Source: a virus. Taken from it: a stretch of DNA of 22,921 nucleotides. The notes under the pieces were generated by a model. That model saw nothing but the letters and a program-made list of their open reading frames with translations. It did no database searches and was not told where the DNA came from. Where the stretch lies: the IMG/VR virus record IMGVR_UViG_3300006920_000266, positions 1 through 22,921 of that record; one strand, 5' to 3'. Both the position numbers and the translations under genes were made by a program. Within the stretch, counting starts at the first letter, position 1; every line of letters starts with the position of its first letter. Shown here one piece after another: positions 6,413 through 15,323 of this stretch.

Positions 6413-7512
6413 TACAGTATTACATAGTTTAGTCCGACAGAAAAGTCATGCCATTCTCGGTTCCAATACTTATTGTATTTACCTTCTAAGAAAACACCAA
6501 GACTCTTATTTAATCTCCAACCAAAGATAAGGCCTGCACCGTAATCTATCCACTGCCCCCCTTCGGTGGTTTCAAAGTAAGAATACTCGTCATCTGTCTT
6601 AAGATGATAAGGCATTACGCTCACCCAGTTGTGCATCCAAAACTCCTTAGAATACTTGTAGTAGTCGTATCCGACAACCACAGAGTAGTTCCACACATTA
6701 GGTAATTCGTTTCTTTTCTTAGCCACATAATCATTAATAACTTCAGGTATAACAACCTGCTCCCACACATCAACGCTATTAGCTACAAGTTCTCCGTCTG
6801 GAGAAAAGTATTCGCCAGATTGCACATCTACAACATACCCCTCTTGTATAGCAAGACTTGTGTAGTGTATGTTATTGTTTGACAAAACCCACTCCTCTAA
6901 AGGATTATATCCATAAGGCTCTGATATACGTTGAGCAACCCCAAGGTTAAAACTGAGGCGGTCATTAGCATTAATCCTTAACCGTTGAGATCCTTCAAAG
7001 TACTCTACATCAGCAAAGCCGTCTTGTAAATACTCAGCTTTAGCTATCCAGTTCTTAGCTACGTATCGTAAGAAATAGTCTTGATCTAGAAAGTTTCTAC
7101 CCTGCTGTCTTCGCCAATCAGCTTCAAACAGAAACTCAAAGCCTTTTACTTTACCTATAGTAGCAGCATCACTATATGATTTCTCTGTTCCATCATAAAA
7201 TACATTGGCTCTATTCTCGTATCCGAATCTAGCAATCTTACGCACACCAGCTGTAAATGAATAATCGAAAGGAGTCTCTAGTACATCTGTCTGCAGCCCA
7301 TTTGTTACAGAATAGATGTTGTTATCAGCTATGGAGTTACCACCACTAAAAGCTGTGTAAAATGTAGCAAACTTAAAGGTCTTCTTTAAAGTTTGACTTT
7401 TTGCATCTAAAGTTGTACCTAATAAAAAAACTACAAGCATTATAAAGCAATACAGAATAAATTCAAATCGCTTTGTTTTGTTTTCAATATTGTTTGTTTC
7501 TAATGACATCAC
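6412..7512 (-). CDS. Putative outer-membrane beta-barrel protein
   Basis: The protein has 366 residues. Residues 18-34 are a strongly hydrophobic segment (FILYCFIMLVVFLLGTT) followed by a possible cleavage region near LDAKSQ (about 35-40). The mature part is built of alternating amphipathic strands rich in Tyr, Trp and Phe (YTAFSGGNS, FDYSFTAGVRKIARFGYENRANV, FEFLFEADWRRQ, YFLRYVAKNWIAKAEYL, VWNYSVVVGYDYYKYSK). It ends with SLGVFLEGKYNKYW and DFSVGLNYVIL, a typical outer-membrane barrel C-terminal strand. It is too large for a small OmpA-type barrel and looks like 12 or more strands. It shares an operon with a T9SS cargo gene (7888-10092), overlapping its neighbours by 1-4 bases. A phage-encoded barrel could alter receptor access or surface display. 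Alternative: a virion protein with a beta-rich fold. Confidence 0.6.
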   Translation of the reverse strand: MMSLETNNIENKTKRFEFILYCFIMLVVFLLGTTLDAKSQTLKKTFKFATFYTAFSGGNSIADNNIYSVTNGLQTDVLETPFDYSFTAGVRKIARFGYENRANVFYDGTEKSYSDAATIGKVKGFEFLFEADWRRQQGRNFLDQDYFLRYVAKNWIAKAEYLQDGFADVEYFEGSQRLRINANDRLSFNLGVAQRISEPYGYNPLEEWVLSNNNIHYTSLAIQEGYVVDVQSGEYFSPDGELVANSVDVWEQVVIPEVINDYVAKKRNELPNVWNYSVVVGYDYYKYSKEFWMHNWVSVMPYHLKTDDEYSYFETTEGGQWIDYGAGLIFGWRLNKSLGVFLEGKYNKYWNREWHDFSVGLNYVIL

Positions 7513-7691
7513 ACTTCAAAACCAAAGTTTAAGATCATAAATCTAAATCTTTTACAATGACCTTTCTTTTCACAAGCAGGACATGGACAGAATGAAATCT
7601 CAAGAAGGGTTACTGTACCTAACCTTAAGTTAATCTCATACTTTTCTTTTTTGTTTCCAGCATTCCAGCTGTTTATCCAATCTATTTTCAT
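7509..7691 (-). CDS. Small Cys-cluster protein, unknown
   Basis: This 60-residue protein is not recognised. The only notable feature is SFCPCPACEKKGHCKRF, with Cys at 35, 37, 40 and 46 plus His 45, spaced like a small zinc site. The N-terminus is charged (MKIDWINSWNAGNKKEKYE) and the C-terminus is aromatic. It overlaps the downstream barrel gene by four bases (ATGA) and the upstream gene by one base, so it is translated as part of the same message. The strict overlaps support it as a real gene. The function is unknown. Confidence 0.55.
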   Translation of the reverse strand: MKIDWINSWNAGNKKEKYEINLRLGTVTLLEISFCPCPACEKKGHCKRFRFMILNFGFEV

Positions 7692-7891
7692 TACGCTAAA
7701 ATTACACGGTTATAAAATTCTAAATCTATATCTTTAATAGGATTGATAAAGTTAACACGACAATACCTATTAATTTCTTGCCTCTTAGTCTTACTGTTTG
7801 TTACGCAAACATTAGCAGCTTGGTATTGAGCGTTCTTCGTTAAAAGCTTATCAACACGCTTCTTTGTTGTTTTGTTTGTTTTATAACTCAT
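7691..7891 (-). CDS. Small basic hypothetical phage protein
   Basis: This 66-residue basic protein has a Lys/Thr-rich head (MSYKTNKTTKKRVDKLLTKN) and a central QAANVCVTNSKTKRQEINRYCRVNF. It ends in IKDIDLEFYNRVILA. The pattern of an Asn/Gln helix, KRQEINRxCR and xDxEFY recurs in short marine phage proteins as I recall them, with no assigned role. It has no signal peptide or membrane segment, unlike the genes on both sides. Its start overlaps the stop of the T9SS cargo gene as ATGA. Function unknown. Confidence 0.55.
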   Translation of the reverse strand: MSYKTNKTTKKRVDKLLTKNAQYQAANVCVTNSKTKRQEINRYCRVNFINPIKDIDLEFYNRVILA

Positions 7892-10092
7892 GATTTAATT
7901 ATTATTTTATTTATACGACCAATAACAATATTATATACTCCGTTAGGTAAATCAGTCATGTCAATTCTTTTATTTAAAGTAGCTGGTATAACAACTTGCC
8001 CTAAAGAATTATATATAATAGCTTTTATATTTATAGGAGATTGAATATAAAGAATATTATTTACAGGATTAGGGTATACACTATATACATCATGTATATC
8101 ATACACACCTTGTGGCCATCCCTGCTCACAGTATGAATAAAGATCTATACATGTCTCATCCCAACCAACTTCACAGCAATATGGATCAATATCTATAATC
8201 CATGCATAGCATCCGTCGTTGTACCAATATGGTACACCAGGCCCTGTAATGCATCCAGCGTCATATAAACACTCATCTTCATTAGATGTATTAGCTAACT
8301 CATTGTAATTAAATGCATTAGGGTCCATACAATCAACAACTACTTCAATACAAGAGTCTTCAATCTCTGTATTAGCGTCTGGATTGTAATTAAATGCGTC
8401 TGGATTCATACAACCATACACAAAAGGAATGCATCCACCGTTCTCTGTATTAGCATCTGGGTTGTAGTTAAACTGCGTAGGATCGGTACAACCAAATATT
8501 ACTGGGATACATTCACCAGAATCAGTAGCTAAAGCATTGTAGTTAAAAGCTGTTGGATCTTGACATCCCAACACTTCAAGCTCATCACAAACTCCATCTC
8601 CATCGTAATCATTTACGCAGCTATTATTACAGTCATAATACTCTACTGGATAGTTACAGTCAGAATTTGTGTTAGCTTCGGCATCGTAGTTACAAGCCAA
8701 TTCATCCGTACACCCGTATATATAAGGTATACAGCCATCTCCACAGAAAGGAGTGAAATGATATACCGTCCAGTTCGGACCTGTAAATGGCTGAAGTGCT
8801 CCCTGTCCGTTGTTTATAAATGGATTGCTACCTTCAGACAACAAAGTATCTCCCGCTTCATTAAGAACATATACAGAGTTGTGTAGCGTTTGGAATGCAA
8901 GCTCTTGAGATGATTGCTGTTGATTACCAGCTTGAAAGTAGTATATATCCACCTCTTCGTCTGAATCAAGCATAATATCCCATGACTGATTAAACTCTCC
9001 AGGACCCACAGTAAATAACCACTGCTGTTCTCCCTGTACCATACCTATCTTAGAGTTACCCCATCCATCAGCAGCATCGTCTTCTAGTATTATCTGTATG
9101 CTGCACGGACCTACAAGGTCTGCTATGGTTGCCATGCTGTCGTAATTTAGGGCTTCTGGATCTGTGCATCCCCACGTATGCAGAGTTTCGCACGTATCTG
9201 GCAACACAGCCTCTGGGTTGTAGTCTACATAATCATCATCCATGCATCCATAGATAGGCGGTGCTGGGGGACAAGGGTCAGGGAATATAGCCCCAGAATA
9301 CATCGTATTCCCGTCATCAAATGTCGTAAATGCAAGATCCTCTAGCTCCCATAAAACACTATCGCAAGATGTTATAACGCAAGCTCCGTCCTGACCTCCA
9401 GAAGCATATCCATTAAGCCCGTCACCAAACTCATCTACTAAGATTAACTCAAAACCTAAGCTAACACAAAAGTCATAACTGTATGTAACTAACTGGTCGC
9501 CAAAGTCAAACTCGCCAGGTATAACTTGATCGTAAAACTCACCATTTGCTATATTAACTAAAGTAAAACCAGTCTCGCCAGGCCACGTATCTAATGTTAA
9601 GTCCATAGAAACTAGAGTCTCAGCAGAATCACATTCAAATACATTACAGCTACCATTATCAATATTAGCCCATGGATTGTAATTATTTGCAATAGGGTCG
9701 GTACATCCAGGAAGAGGCGGTATACATGGTAGAAGTGTAAAAGGTATGGTGTCTAGTGCTGAATCAAAGTCATATACCGCTGTATCTAAACCACAAGTGT
9801 TACTTATTCTGTACCATCCTTCTCCAAATCCACAGCATATACCGTCACCAAATGCGTCCATCATTACAAACTCATAATCCCCCGATGGTAAAAACACCAT
9901 ATGATTCTGTAAAGTGTTATTCTGAAGCGGGGGGCTTACAGCCACGACGTTTGAATCACTGAGTATTTGCCAAGAGCTTTCTCCAGCATACTGATCTGTT
10001 TGAATTTGTACATCCACCCAACTTCCTTGACCTAATAAAGATGTTGCTAACATCCAAAATAAAAATACTAATAGATAAGATTTGTTTTTCAT
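7888..10092 (-). CDS. Secreted modular protein with T9SS type A sorting domain
   Basis: The protein has 734 residues. Residues 1-21 are a signal peptide (MKNKSYLLVFLFWMLATSLLG). Three beta-domains each carry a DxFGDG-like loop (near 79-84, 220-225 and 338-343, the last as DDAADGW). Cys-rich modules of the form GCTDPxAxNYNPxA start at about 129, 282, 308, 460, 509, 534, 560 and 587. A Cys cluster with DPYCCEVGWDETC lies at about 612-656. Residues 668-734 form a T9SS type A C-terminal sorting domain: VYPNPVNNILYIQS, IYNSLGQVV, IDMTDLPNGVYNIVI and a Lys-rich end. Proteins of this design in Bacteroidota leave through the Sec system and then T9SS, and are anchored to or released from the surface. 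It overlaps the next gene by four bases (ATGA) inside a phage late operon, so the host is expected to have T9SS. Possible roles: receptor masking, superinfection exclusion, or adhesion of infected cells. Confidence 0.85.
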   Translation of the reverse strand: MKNKSYLLVFLFWMLATSLLGQGSWVDVQIQTDQYAGESSWQILSDSNVVAVSPPLQNNTLQNHMVFLPSGDYEFVMMDAFGDGICCGFGEGWYRISNTCGLDTAVYDFDSALDTIPFTLLPCIPPLPGCTDPIANNYNPWANIDNGSCNVFECDSAETLVSMDLTLDTWPGETGFTLVNIANGEFYDQVIPGEFDFGDQLVTYSYDFCVSLGFELILVDEFGDGLNGYASGGQDGACVITSCDSVLWELEDLAFTTFDDGNTMYSGAIFPDPCPPAPPIYGCMDDDYVDYNPEAVLPDTCETLHTWGCTDPEALNYDSMATIADLVGPCSIQIILEDDAADGWGNSKIGMVQGEQQWLFTVGPGEFNQSWDIMLDSDEEVDIYYFQAGNQQQSSQELAFQTLHNSVYVLNEAGDTLLSEGSNPFINNGQGALQPFTGPNWTVYHFTPFCGDGCIPYIYGCTDELACNYDAEANTNSDCNYPVEYYDCNNSCVNDYDGDGVCDELEVLGCQDPTAFNYNALATDSGECIPVIFGCTDPTQFNYNPDANTENGGCIPFVYGCMNPDAFNYNPDANTEIEDSCIEVVVDCMDPNAFNYNELANTSNEDECLYDAGCITGPGVPYWYNDGCYAWIIDIDPYCCEVGWDETCIDLYSYCEQGWPQGVYDIHDVYSVYPNPVNNILYIQSPINIKAIIYNSLGQVVIPATLNKRIDMTDLPNGVYNIVIGRINKIIIKS
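8269..8715 (-). repeat. Tandem GCxDPxAFNYNPxA coding repeats
   Basis: Within the T9SS cargo gene, residues 460-608 hold five Cys-framed repeats starting at 460, 509, 534, 560 and 587. The last four are spaced 25-27 residues apart. The DNA echoes this: variants of a TTGTAATTAAATGC word recur near 8300, 8385, 8465 and 8535. Three more copies (129, 282, 308) are dispersed between the larger domains. The closely spaced copies may expand or contract by recombination. Confidence 0.75.
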
Positions 10093-10097
10093 AATTA

Positions 10098-10265
10098 TTA
10101 ATCTTTTAATATAATCGGATCAATAGAAGGATGAGTTATAGTTATTGATTGTATCTGTTTTTCAGATATAACAACAGAAGGAGAAAAATAAATAAAATCT
10201 AATGAAACCCCTAATATAGTAGAGCTGACAGTTTTATCTATATTTTTAGAAACAGTTACACTCAT
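10098..10265 (-). CDS. Short 55-residue hypothetical protein
   Basis: A minus-strand frame runs from the ATG at 10265 to TAA at 10098. It reads MSVTVSKNIDKTVSSTILGV, then a beta-like hydrophobic stretch LDFIYFSPSVVISEKQ, ending ITITHPSIDPIILKD. It fills the otherwise empty 170 bases between the 10262-10729 gene and the T9SS cargo gene, and its ATG overlaps the upstream stop as ATGA, the coupling seen throughout this operon. Gene density and the exact overlap support it. No family is recognised; beta-rich content would suit a small virion component. Without it this would be the largest gap in the late operon. Confidence 0.55.
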   Translation of the reverse strand: MSVTVSKNIDKTVSSTILGVSLDFIYFSPSVVISEKQIQSITITHPSIDPIILKD

Positions 10266-10729
10266 CGTCTAACTCTTCTATTTAAATCTCTAGGATCTTT
10301 CAATCTGGATACATTGTCTGCTTTTGCTACATCCTCATTAACAGTAAATGTCCCTCTCAATATTGTTGTATGAGTATCTGCAGCAGTAGTGCTTGGAACT
10401 ATTTCTTGCAAATCATAGACATATCTTCCAGCTGGGACTCCTCTCATAGTAGTAGCCGTAGCAGTAATAGTAAGATTACCGTTGTCATCAACAACAAAAG
10501 GTTCAAACAAATTATCTACCTGCCTCCCTAAATTAGGACTACCTATAACAGGTGAATCAGAAACACTTCTATTATTCCAAACTTGCATCAAAAAAGAAAA
10601 ATTTGATGTAGATAAAGTTTTTGCTGTTCCTGAAGAATCTTTTAAAGTTAAGGTTAAAGAAAAAGTATCACCTCTTCTACAGGTAATATCTAGTCTTTCT
10701 GATACGTCAAGATTTACTTTACTTGCCAT
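10262..10729 (-). CDS. Putative neck/baseplate-type structural protein, Ig-like
   Basis: The protein has 155 residues. The N-terminal half reads VSERLDITCRRGDTFSLTLT, then LKDSSGTAKTL and FSFLMQVW. This is an RGDTFxLxLxLKDxxG pattern like the N-terminal domain of baseplate upper proteins (BppU_N type) and other Ig-like phage tail modules. A second part holds LTITATATTMRGVPAGRYVYDLQE and LRGTFTVNEDV, the closing strands of the sandwich. The C-terminus is basic (RLKDPRDLNRRVRR). It directly follows the portal gene in transcription order, overlapping its stop by one base (TAATG), which suits a head-tail connector, neck or tail protein. The fold is likely; the exact virion position is inference. 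Confidence 0.55.
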   Translation of the reverse strand: MASKVNLDVSERLDITCRRGDTFSLTLTLKDSSGTAKTLSTSNFSFLMQVWNNRSVSDSPVIGSPNLGRQVDNLFEPFVVDDNGNLTITATATTMRGVPAGRYVYDLQEIVPSTTAADTHTTILRGTFTVNEDVAKADNVSRLKDPRDLNRRVRR

Positions 10730-13161
10730 TACATTGGTGTTAATAGTGATTGCAACATAGAATTACCTTGTTGAGCTTCTGAGGGCTCAGGAAGTTCTCC
10801 TCTTCGGTCTTTTCTTTGCGATATTAATTTACTTTGTTTTGCAGCTTGTTTTTCTACTCTCTCATCTTTTCTATCTTCTTTTAAAACTTCAAGCTTTTCT
10901 TTAAACTCTTGCTCTTCAGTTCTAAACCCAAGAGTCGCTTGAGCTTTTATCATTTCAATTTCTTTGTTAAACTCATGTTGCATTTGAGCTAACTGCATTT
11001 CTAATTGAGATTTAAGTTGCATTTTCTGAGATTCAATTTGAGCTTCCATTTGGATTTCTTGCTGACGCATTTGCGAAGCCATTTGAGATGCTTGTTGGGC
11101 TTGTTCTGATTGCATTTGAGAATTTTGTTGAGCAACCTGTTGCTGCATCTGAATTCTCTTTTTACGTCTAGTTATAAGCAATCTTTCAGCTTGATTTATA
11201 TCCTTTAAATCTCTGATAGCCATAGCATCCTCTAAATCAATCTCTTTCTGACTCAAAGCTATCTGTATGTTTTGCTCCAAGAAAGCTCTATCTTTATCCT
11301 CCATGTTCTTATGAACCTGAACCCCAAAATTATACATTGGGATGTCATTAAACGCAGATAAAACATTCATATTAGACTCGCCTACAGCATTTTTGTAAAC
11401 ATCCATAATAACAGACTCTTCTGGTAGAATCTGCAAACATTTAACTATGTCGCTACAAACCTTTTTATAGAGAATAATAGCAGAGTTAGTTATATCATAT
11501 GTAGCATTATTTGAAGCAGCAATAGCTTGTTGTTGAACACCAACTAAAGCCTCTCCTTTTGGAGTGCTAGCATCAACAACCTCATTGATTCCTGTTACGT
11601 CACGAATCATTCTTAGGTAGTGGTTATATAAACCAATAAGCTCATTAATATTTCGAATGCTATTACCTATTTCACGAATAGGAGGATTTTGGAAGCCTCC
11701 CTCTGGATTCTTACTCCTATAGTAGAATACACCAGTTTGCTCATAAATATCATGGAGATCTAAAGGTTGTAATTCACCGCCTTTACCTAGCTGAACATTT
11801 TCTAACCCTTCAATATCTATCATTAAGCCATCAGGCTTTGCTTTAGCTATAGACTGTTGAATTTTTAAGTGGGTTAACTGAAGCATATCAGCAAACCCTA
11901 TGCAACTATCCACCATAGACTTAGGTGTCATATCCATAATGTTAGTAGCAACTACAGAATAAGAAAGATTAGCTTTACTTATGTCATGTATGTTTTTGGG
12001 TACATTGTGAGCTCTACCGTAACCAAATAATTTTTTTGTACCTAAAATATAATATCCTTTATAGACATTAGTTACTTCCATCTTATGAGGAGTTCTTTCG
12101 AAAACACTATTTTTCTTCTCTTTGTAAGAAAATCCTTGATAGAAAAAATTATTATTGCCGTGCACATTGCCTTTCTCTTCATAATACATGCAGTCAGTTG
12201 ATAAGAATTCAAATTCTAAAACATCAACCATGTATTCATCATAGTCGTAAACAGTTTTACCTAAAGTGGTATCATATTTAGAAGTACTAGAAGAAGTGCC
12301 TTTTATTTTTTTAGATATTTCTTCGTAGTCTTTTTCATTAAGCTCATCACCAGCTATTCTTTTTAACTCTTGAATAGGCATACTCTTAATATGTCCCGCA
12401 TATGTTAAATCAGAAAATGACGGATCTTCTGTTTGGCTATGAATAAAATCTTTAGGATCTATATATTTTGTAACTATACCGTAGTTAGGGTCATTTGTTC
12501 TTTTAACAACAGATATACCTATAGCTGCTAAATCATTAACGCATCTTCTAAAAGTGTTATCATTAAAGTTATTCCAAGATAACGTCATATTGGTAGCAAT
12601 TTGAGCTGCTACCTCAGCATCACTTTTTATATTATTAGCTAAAAATATTTCTGACTCCTCTAAAGAGTCTGGTAACTGCTCTGGATCCATGTCTAAAACA
12701 ATCCCAGTTTGCTCTTTGAAGTCTAACAATTCCTGCTTTGCAGCAATTTGTTCCTCAAGTTTCTTTTTAGCTTTATCTTTTTCAGACGAAGACAGAGGAT
12801 CTATTGCTTCAAGATTTGGGTAAGGATCTCTTGCTAAGATTTTATTTACTACAATCTTAACGAATTTAGGTAAAATAGGTACTGGAGTGTAGTCAATATT
12901 TATAAGACTACCATCCCCTGAATTAGGATCTAAATTATTTAATAGTTTTTTATATATGTTTGTGTCCTGAGTACCATTAGCATACTTCCTGTTTTTCTCA
13001 AACAGATCATACCTTCTCCTGAAAATAGAATTAGAGTCACTTTTTTTACCCCACTGAGACTCTATAGCTTTGGCATATCTTAAACCATATGATTTAGATT
13101 CTTTTTCTTGCTGAGGAGCTAGCGGATCAGGAAAGTTTTTTGAACCTCTGTAATTTTTCAT
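10729..13161 (-). CDS. Portal protein with long Gln-rich C-terminal coiled coil
   Basis: The protein has 810 residues. After a charged start, about 90-130 (FVKIVVNKILARDPYPNLEA) and the following helices resemble the clip and wing entry of large phage portals. About 395-560 (SVVATNIMDMTPKSMVDS, QSIAKAKPDGLMIDIEGL, FYYRSKNPEGG, LRMIRDVTGINEVVDASTPKGEA) contains the helical stem region; the VTGINE(V/L) motif followed by a QQQA helix is typical of portals. Residues about 665-785 form a Gln/Met/Glu-rich coiled coil, which would be the barrel and crown reaching into the capsid. The portal is a dodecameric channel for DNA packaging and ejection. The gene follows terminase after a 33-base gap with a promoter box at 13182-13189. 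At 810 residues it is at the long end for portals, in keeping with the long coiled-coil tail. Confidence 0.85.
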   Translation of the reverse strand: MKNYRGSKNFPDPLAPQQEKESKSYGLRYAKAIESQWGKKSDSNSIFRRRYDLFEKNRKYANGTQDTNIYKKLLNNLDPNSGDGSLINIDYTPVPILPKFVKIVVNKILARDPYPNLEAIDPLSSSEKDKAKKKLEEQIAAKQELLDFKEQTGIVLDMDPEQLPDSLEESEIFLANNIKSDAEVAAQIATNMTLSWNNFNDNTFRRCVNDLAAIGISVVKRTNDPNYGIVTKYIDPKDFIHSQTEDPSFSDLTYAGHIKSMPIQELKRIAGDELNEKDYEEISKKIKGTSSSTSKYDTTLGKTVYDYDEYMVDVLEFEFLSTDCMYYEEKGNVHGNNNFFYQGFSYKEKKNSVFERTPHKMEVTNVYKGYYILGTKKLFGYGRAHNVPKNIHDISKANLSYSVVATNIMDMTPKSMVDSCIGFADMLQLTHLKIQQSIAKAKPDGLMIDIEGLENVQLGKGGELQPLDLHDIYEQTGVFYYRSKNPEGGFQNPPIREIGNSIRNINELIGLYNHYLRMIRDVTGINEVVDASTPKGEALVGVQQQAIAASNNATYDITNSAIILYKKVCSDIVKCLQILPEESVIMDVYKNAVGESNMNVLSAFNDIPMYNFGVQVHKNMEDKDRAFLEQNIQIALSQKEIDLEDAMAIRDLKDINQAERLLITRRKKRIQMQQQVAQQNSQMQSEQAQQASQMASQMRQQEIQMEAQIESQKMQLKSQLEMQLAQMQHEFNKEIEMIKAQATLGFRTEEQEFKEKLEVLKEDRKDERVEKQAAKQSKLISQRKDRRGELPEPSEAQQGNSMLQSLLTPM

Positions 13162-13181
13162 TTATCTAGGTGTGTATTATG

Positions 13182-13189
13182 CAAATATA
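13182..13189 (-). promoter_or_regulatory. Bacteroidota-type -7 box TATATTTG before portal gene
   Basis: The minus strand in the 33-base gap between terminase and portal reads TATATTTGCATA, matching TAnnTTTG exactly and sharing the CATA flank with the box at 4850. The leader to the portal ATG (13161) is 20 bases. There is no convincing -33 TTG, since upstream sequence is the terminase 3' end. It probably boosts late structural transcription independently of terminase. Confidence 0.6.
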
Positions 13190-13194
13190 AGAAA

Positions 13195-15318
13195 TTAGCC
13201 GATGACTTCATATCGTCTAAAAAACTTACGTTCAGTGAAATCTGTTTTCTTTTTCTTTTTTGTTTTTTGAGACGCAAGAAGAGCCAAACCAGAGCTTATA
13301 GTAAGGTCAAATTTTGTTCTTTTATCTATCTTATAACCTATCCAATCCTCTAATGTTTTGTTAAAATACATGCTTCCCATCTCGCCAGTTTCTCTATTAA
13401 CTCCAACATGGTTGTGTATGTACGACTCTATAGCATGTGCATGTGCTTGAATTACGTCCTGCGAGTTAGAAGGTATTCCTTTTGTTTTTGATTTTATAGT
13501 AGAAGTGTTTGCAGCCATTAAGTGGGCTGGCCTATCCATTAAGTAACCATCGTAACCTCTTGACTCAAAATGCCTTGCAATACCATACTTATTATTCTCG
13601 ATCAATATAGGATAGCCATAAAATACTGCAGCCATCAATACATCTTCATAAAAAATTTTAGCAAGAGGCGGTCTGGCTGCATACTCTACAACAAACATAT
13701 TTGATGGTTGATCCATATGAAACTTATTGTATATATGTAAAGCACCCTTAGAGCCTCTGCCGTCAACAGTAGCGTCTAGGTCATAAGAGTCAACACCTCC
13801 GCAACCTCTGTCTGCATTTGGAGCGATTTTTTTACCGCTTTCAATTTTCTTTTTATTCCTTAGTTCAGCTGGTGGCATCCAAGCAACTTTAAACCTACCA
13901 TTAGGATCTGGACTAAATATCACCTCTGTATCTTTTTTACCTTCTTTCCATATAAAATTACCTCTAACGATAGGATTTGGAAACAACTCATCATTGTGTT
14001 CTACCTGCTCATATATCTGCCCAACATTAAACAAACTACCTTCTATACTATCTCTGAAAGCTTCGTCTTCTGTAAAAGGGAATTGACGTATAACTTCGTT
14101 AAGTTCGGATGCATCATCCTTTAGGGTTTCTCTTTCATTTTTTAAGAATGTTTTAGCTCCATTATGAATTGGATCAGAATCAATACCTTCAATAACTTTA
14201 ATAGGATCTTCAATAACAGGCTGTCCGTACTTATCAAAGAACCCTTCTAAAGACTCATATGCTGGTATAAACAATCTGTAGAGACCAGTTCTAGTCCTCC
14301 CATTTGCGTTCCTCTCCAAAGGATTCGAATCCTCCCATAGATTTTTGTATTGACTGCCTCCCTTGTCCATTGGATTTACTGTGCTTCCGACTAGTGCTTT
14401 TCCGACGATTTTTCTTCCGACGATCAAACAAGTCCTCTGAATCCTCCATGCGTCTCTTATGTCTGTAGGTCTTTCCCATTTTCCTGCTTCATCTAAATAC
14501 AACAAGTGTAGTTTTTCACCGTCGTATGCGTTATTAGTTGTGTTTTTCCAGTTTATAACTGTATTAAGAGCCTCTCCAGTTTGAGAGGTCTTATTGTTTT
14601 TTGTTATACGTTTTGACGGCTCTCTAAAAGCTAGCTCCATACGTGGATTGGTAGTACCGTCTTGTATAGGCTTAAAGAAGAATGGATAGTTTCTAAACAT
14701 ATAAACTACCTTCTTCATAAAAATATTCTCCTGAGCATCCTTACCAGTTTTCGATTGTATACCCATAAGTTTGTCTTTAACTTGGGTTGCTTCGTCAACA
14801 AGTACAGCAGAGCATATATTAGTATACCCAGAACGACGGCACTTAGTATAAAGCTGACCAATGCAACGTGGATCAGTTTCGCATGCAGCCATGTGTAGAA
14901 AGATTTCACGTTGAAAGTTAAGAAAGTATGGGTAGCCAATATCTAGCTTGGTCCACTGCAACATCATGTAATGCCGCCCCGTAATATATGTAGCTGTACC
15001 GTTGTTATAAAACCAAAAACCCTCACGCCTACGCCTAAACTCCTCCTCGATATATGGGCGAAACTTCTCTCTGAACTCCCTTGGCATTTCCGACCACTCA
15101 TCCATAGATTTAATACGAGACAATTCCTTCGGCATAGGTATCCTTCTCCACACCTGCATAGAGTTTGATTCTTTATATCCGCTAATGTCTTTCTTCTTCG
15201 GCCTTTTTGGAAGGCAAATGAGTAGCCCACCGAGTTCGATAAGCTCACCTTCCGTACCGTTGGGACAAATCTTAACAGCAGGTTCTTCATAATCCTTTAC
15301 ATCTAATAAGACGTTCAT
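13195..15318 (-). CDS. terL: Terminase large subunit
   Basis: The protein has 707 residues, the motor that packages phage DNA into proheads and cuts concatemers. The ATPase half shows a degenerate Walker A, KCRRSGYT at 159-166, an adenine-side motif QRE near 136-138, Walker B LHLLYLDEAGKWE at 270-282 with D276 and E277, and the coupling motif GSTVNPM at 311-317. The nuclease half is RNase H-like: GGVDSYD with D510, LIENNKYG with E574, and KFDLTISSGLAL with D671 as third acidic ligand candidate. The C-terminus is Lys-rich. Length and motif layout resemble the large terminases of Bacteroidota podoviruses and crAss-like phages, but I cannot place it in a lineage without an alignment. It starts five bases after the basic HNH-like gene, which suggests one message from there. 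Confidence 0.9.
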   Translation of the reverse strand: MNVLLDVKDYEEPAVKICPNGTEGELIELGGLLICLPKRPKKKDISGYKESNSMQVWRRIPMPKELSRIKSMDEWSEMPREFREKFRPYIEEEFRRRREGFWFYNNGTATYITGRHYMMLQWTKLDIGYPYFLNFQREIFLHMAACETDPRCIGQLYTKCRRSGYTNICSAVLVDEATQVKDKLMGIQSKTGKDAQENIFMKKVVYMFRNYPFFFKPIQDGTTNPRMELAFREPSKRITKNNKTSQTGEALNTVINWKNTTNNAYDGEKLHLLYLDEAGKWERPTDIRDAWRIQRTCLIVGRKIVGKALVGSTVNPMDKGGSQYKNLWEDSNPLERNANGRTRTGLYRLFIPAYESLEGFFDKYGQPVIEDPIKVIEGIDSDPIHNGAKTFLKNERETLKDDASELNEVIRQFPFTEDEAFRDSIEGSLFNVGQIYEQVEHNDELFPNPIVRGNFIWKEGKKDTEVIFSPDPNGRFKVAWMPPAELRNKKKIESGKKIAPNADRGCGGVDSYDLDATVDGRGSKGALHIYNKFHMDQPSNMFVVEYAARPPLAKIFYEDVLMAAVFYGYPILIENNKYGIARHFESRGYDGYLMDRPAHLMAANTSTIKSKTKGIPSNSQDVIQAHAHAIESYIHNHVGVNRETGEMGSMYFNKTLEDWIGYKIDKRTKFDLTISSGLALLASQKTKKKKKTDFTERKFFRRYEVIG

Positions 15319-15323
15319 TTAAT

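Noticed and set aside
8560-9962. Plus-strand frames opposite the T9SS cargo gene
   Set aside because: Antisense to a gene with signal peptide, repeats and sorting domain; no features of their own.
14291-15290. Several overlapping frames of 60-108 codons inside the terminase gene
   Set aside because: Terminase motifs run through this stretch without a break; the other frames lack recognisable features.
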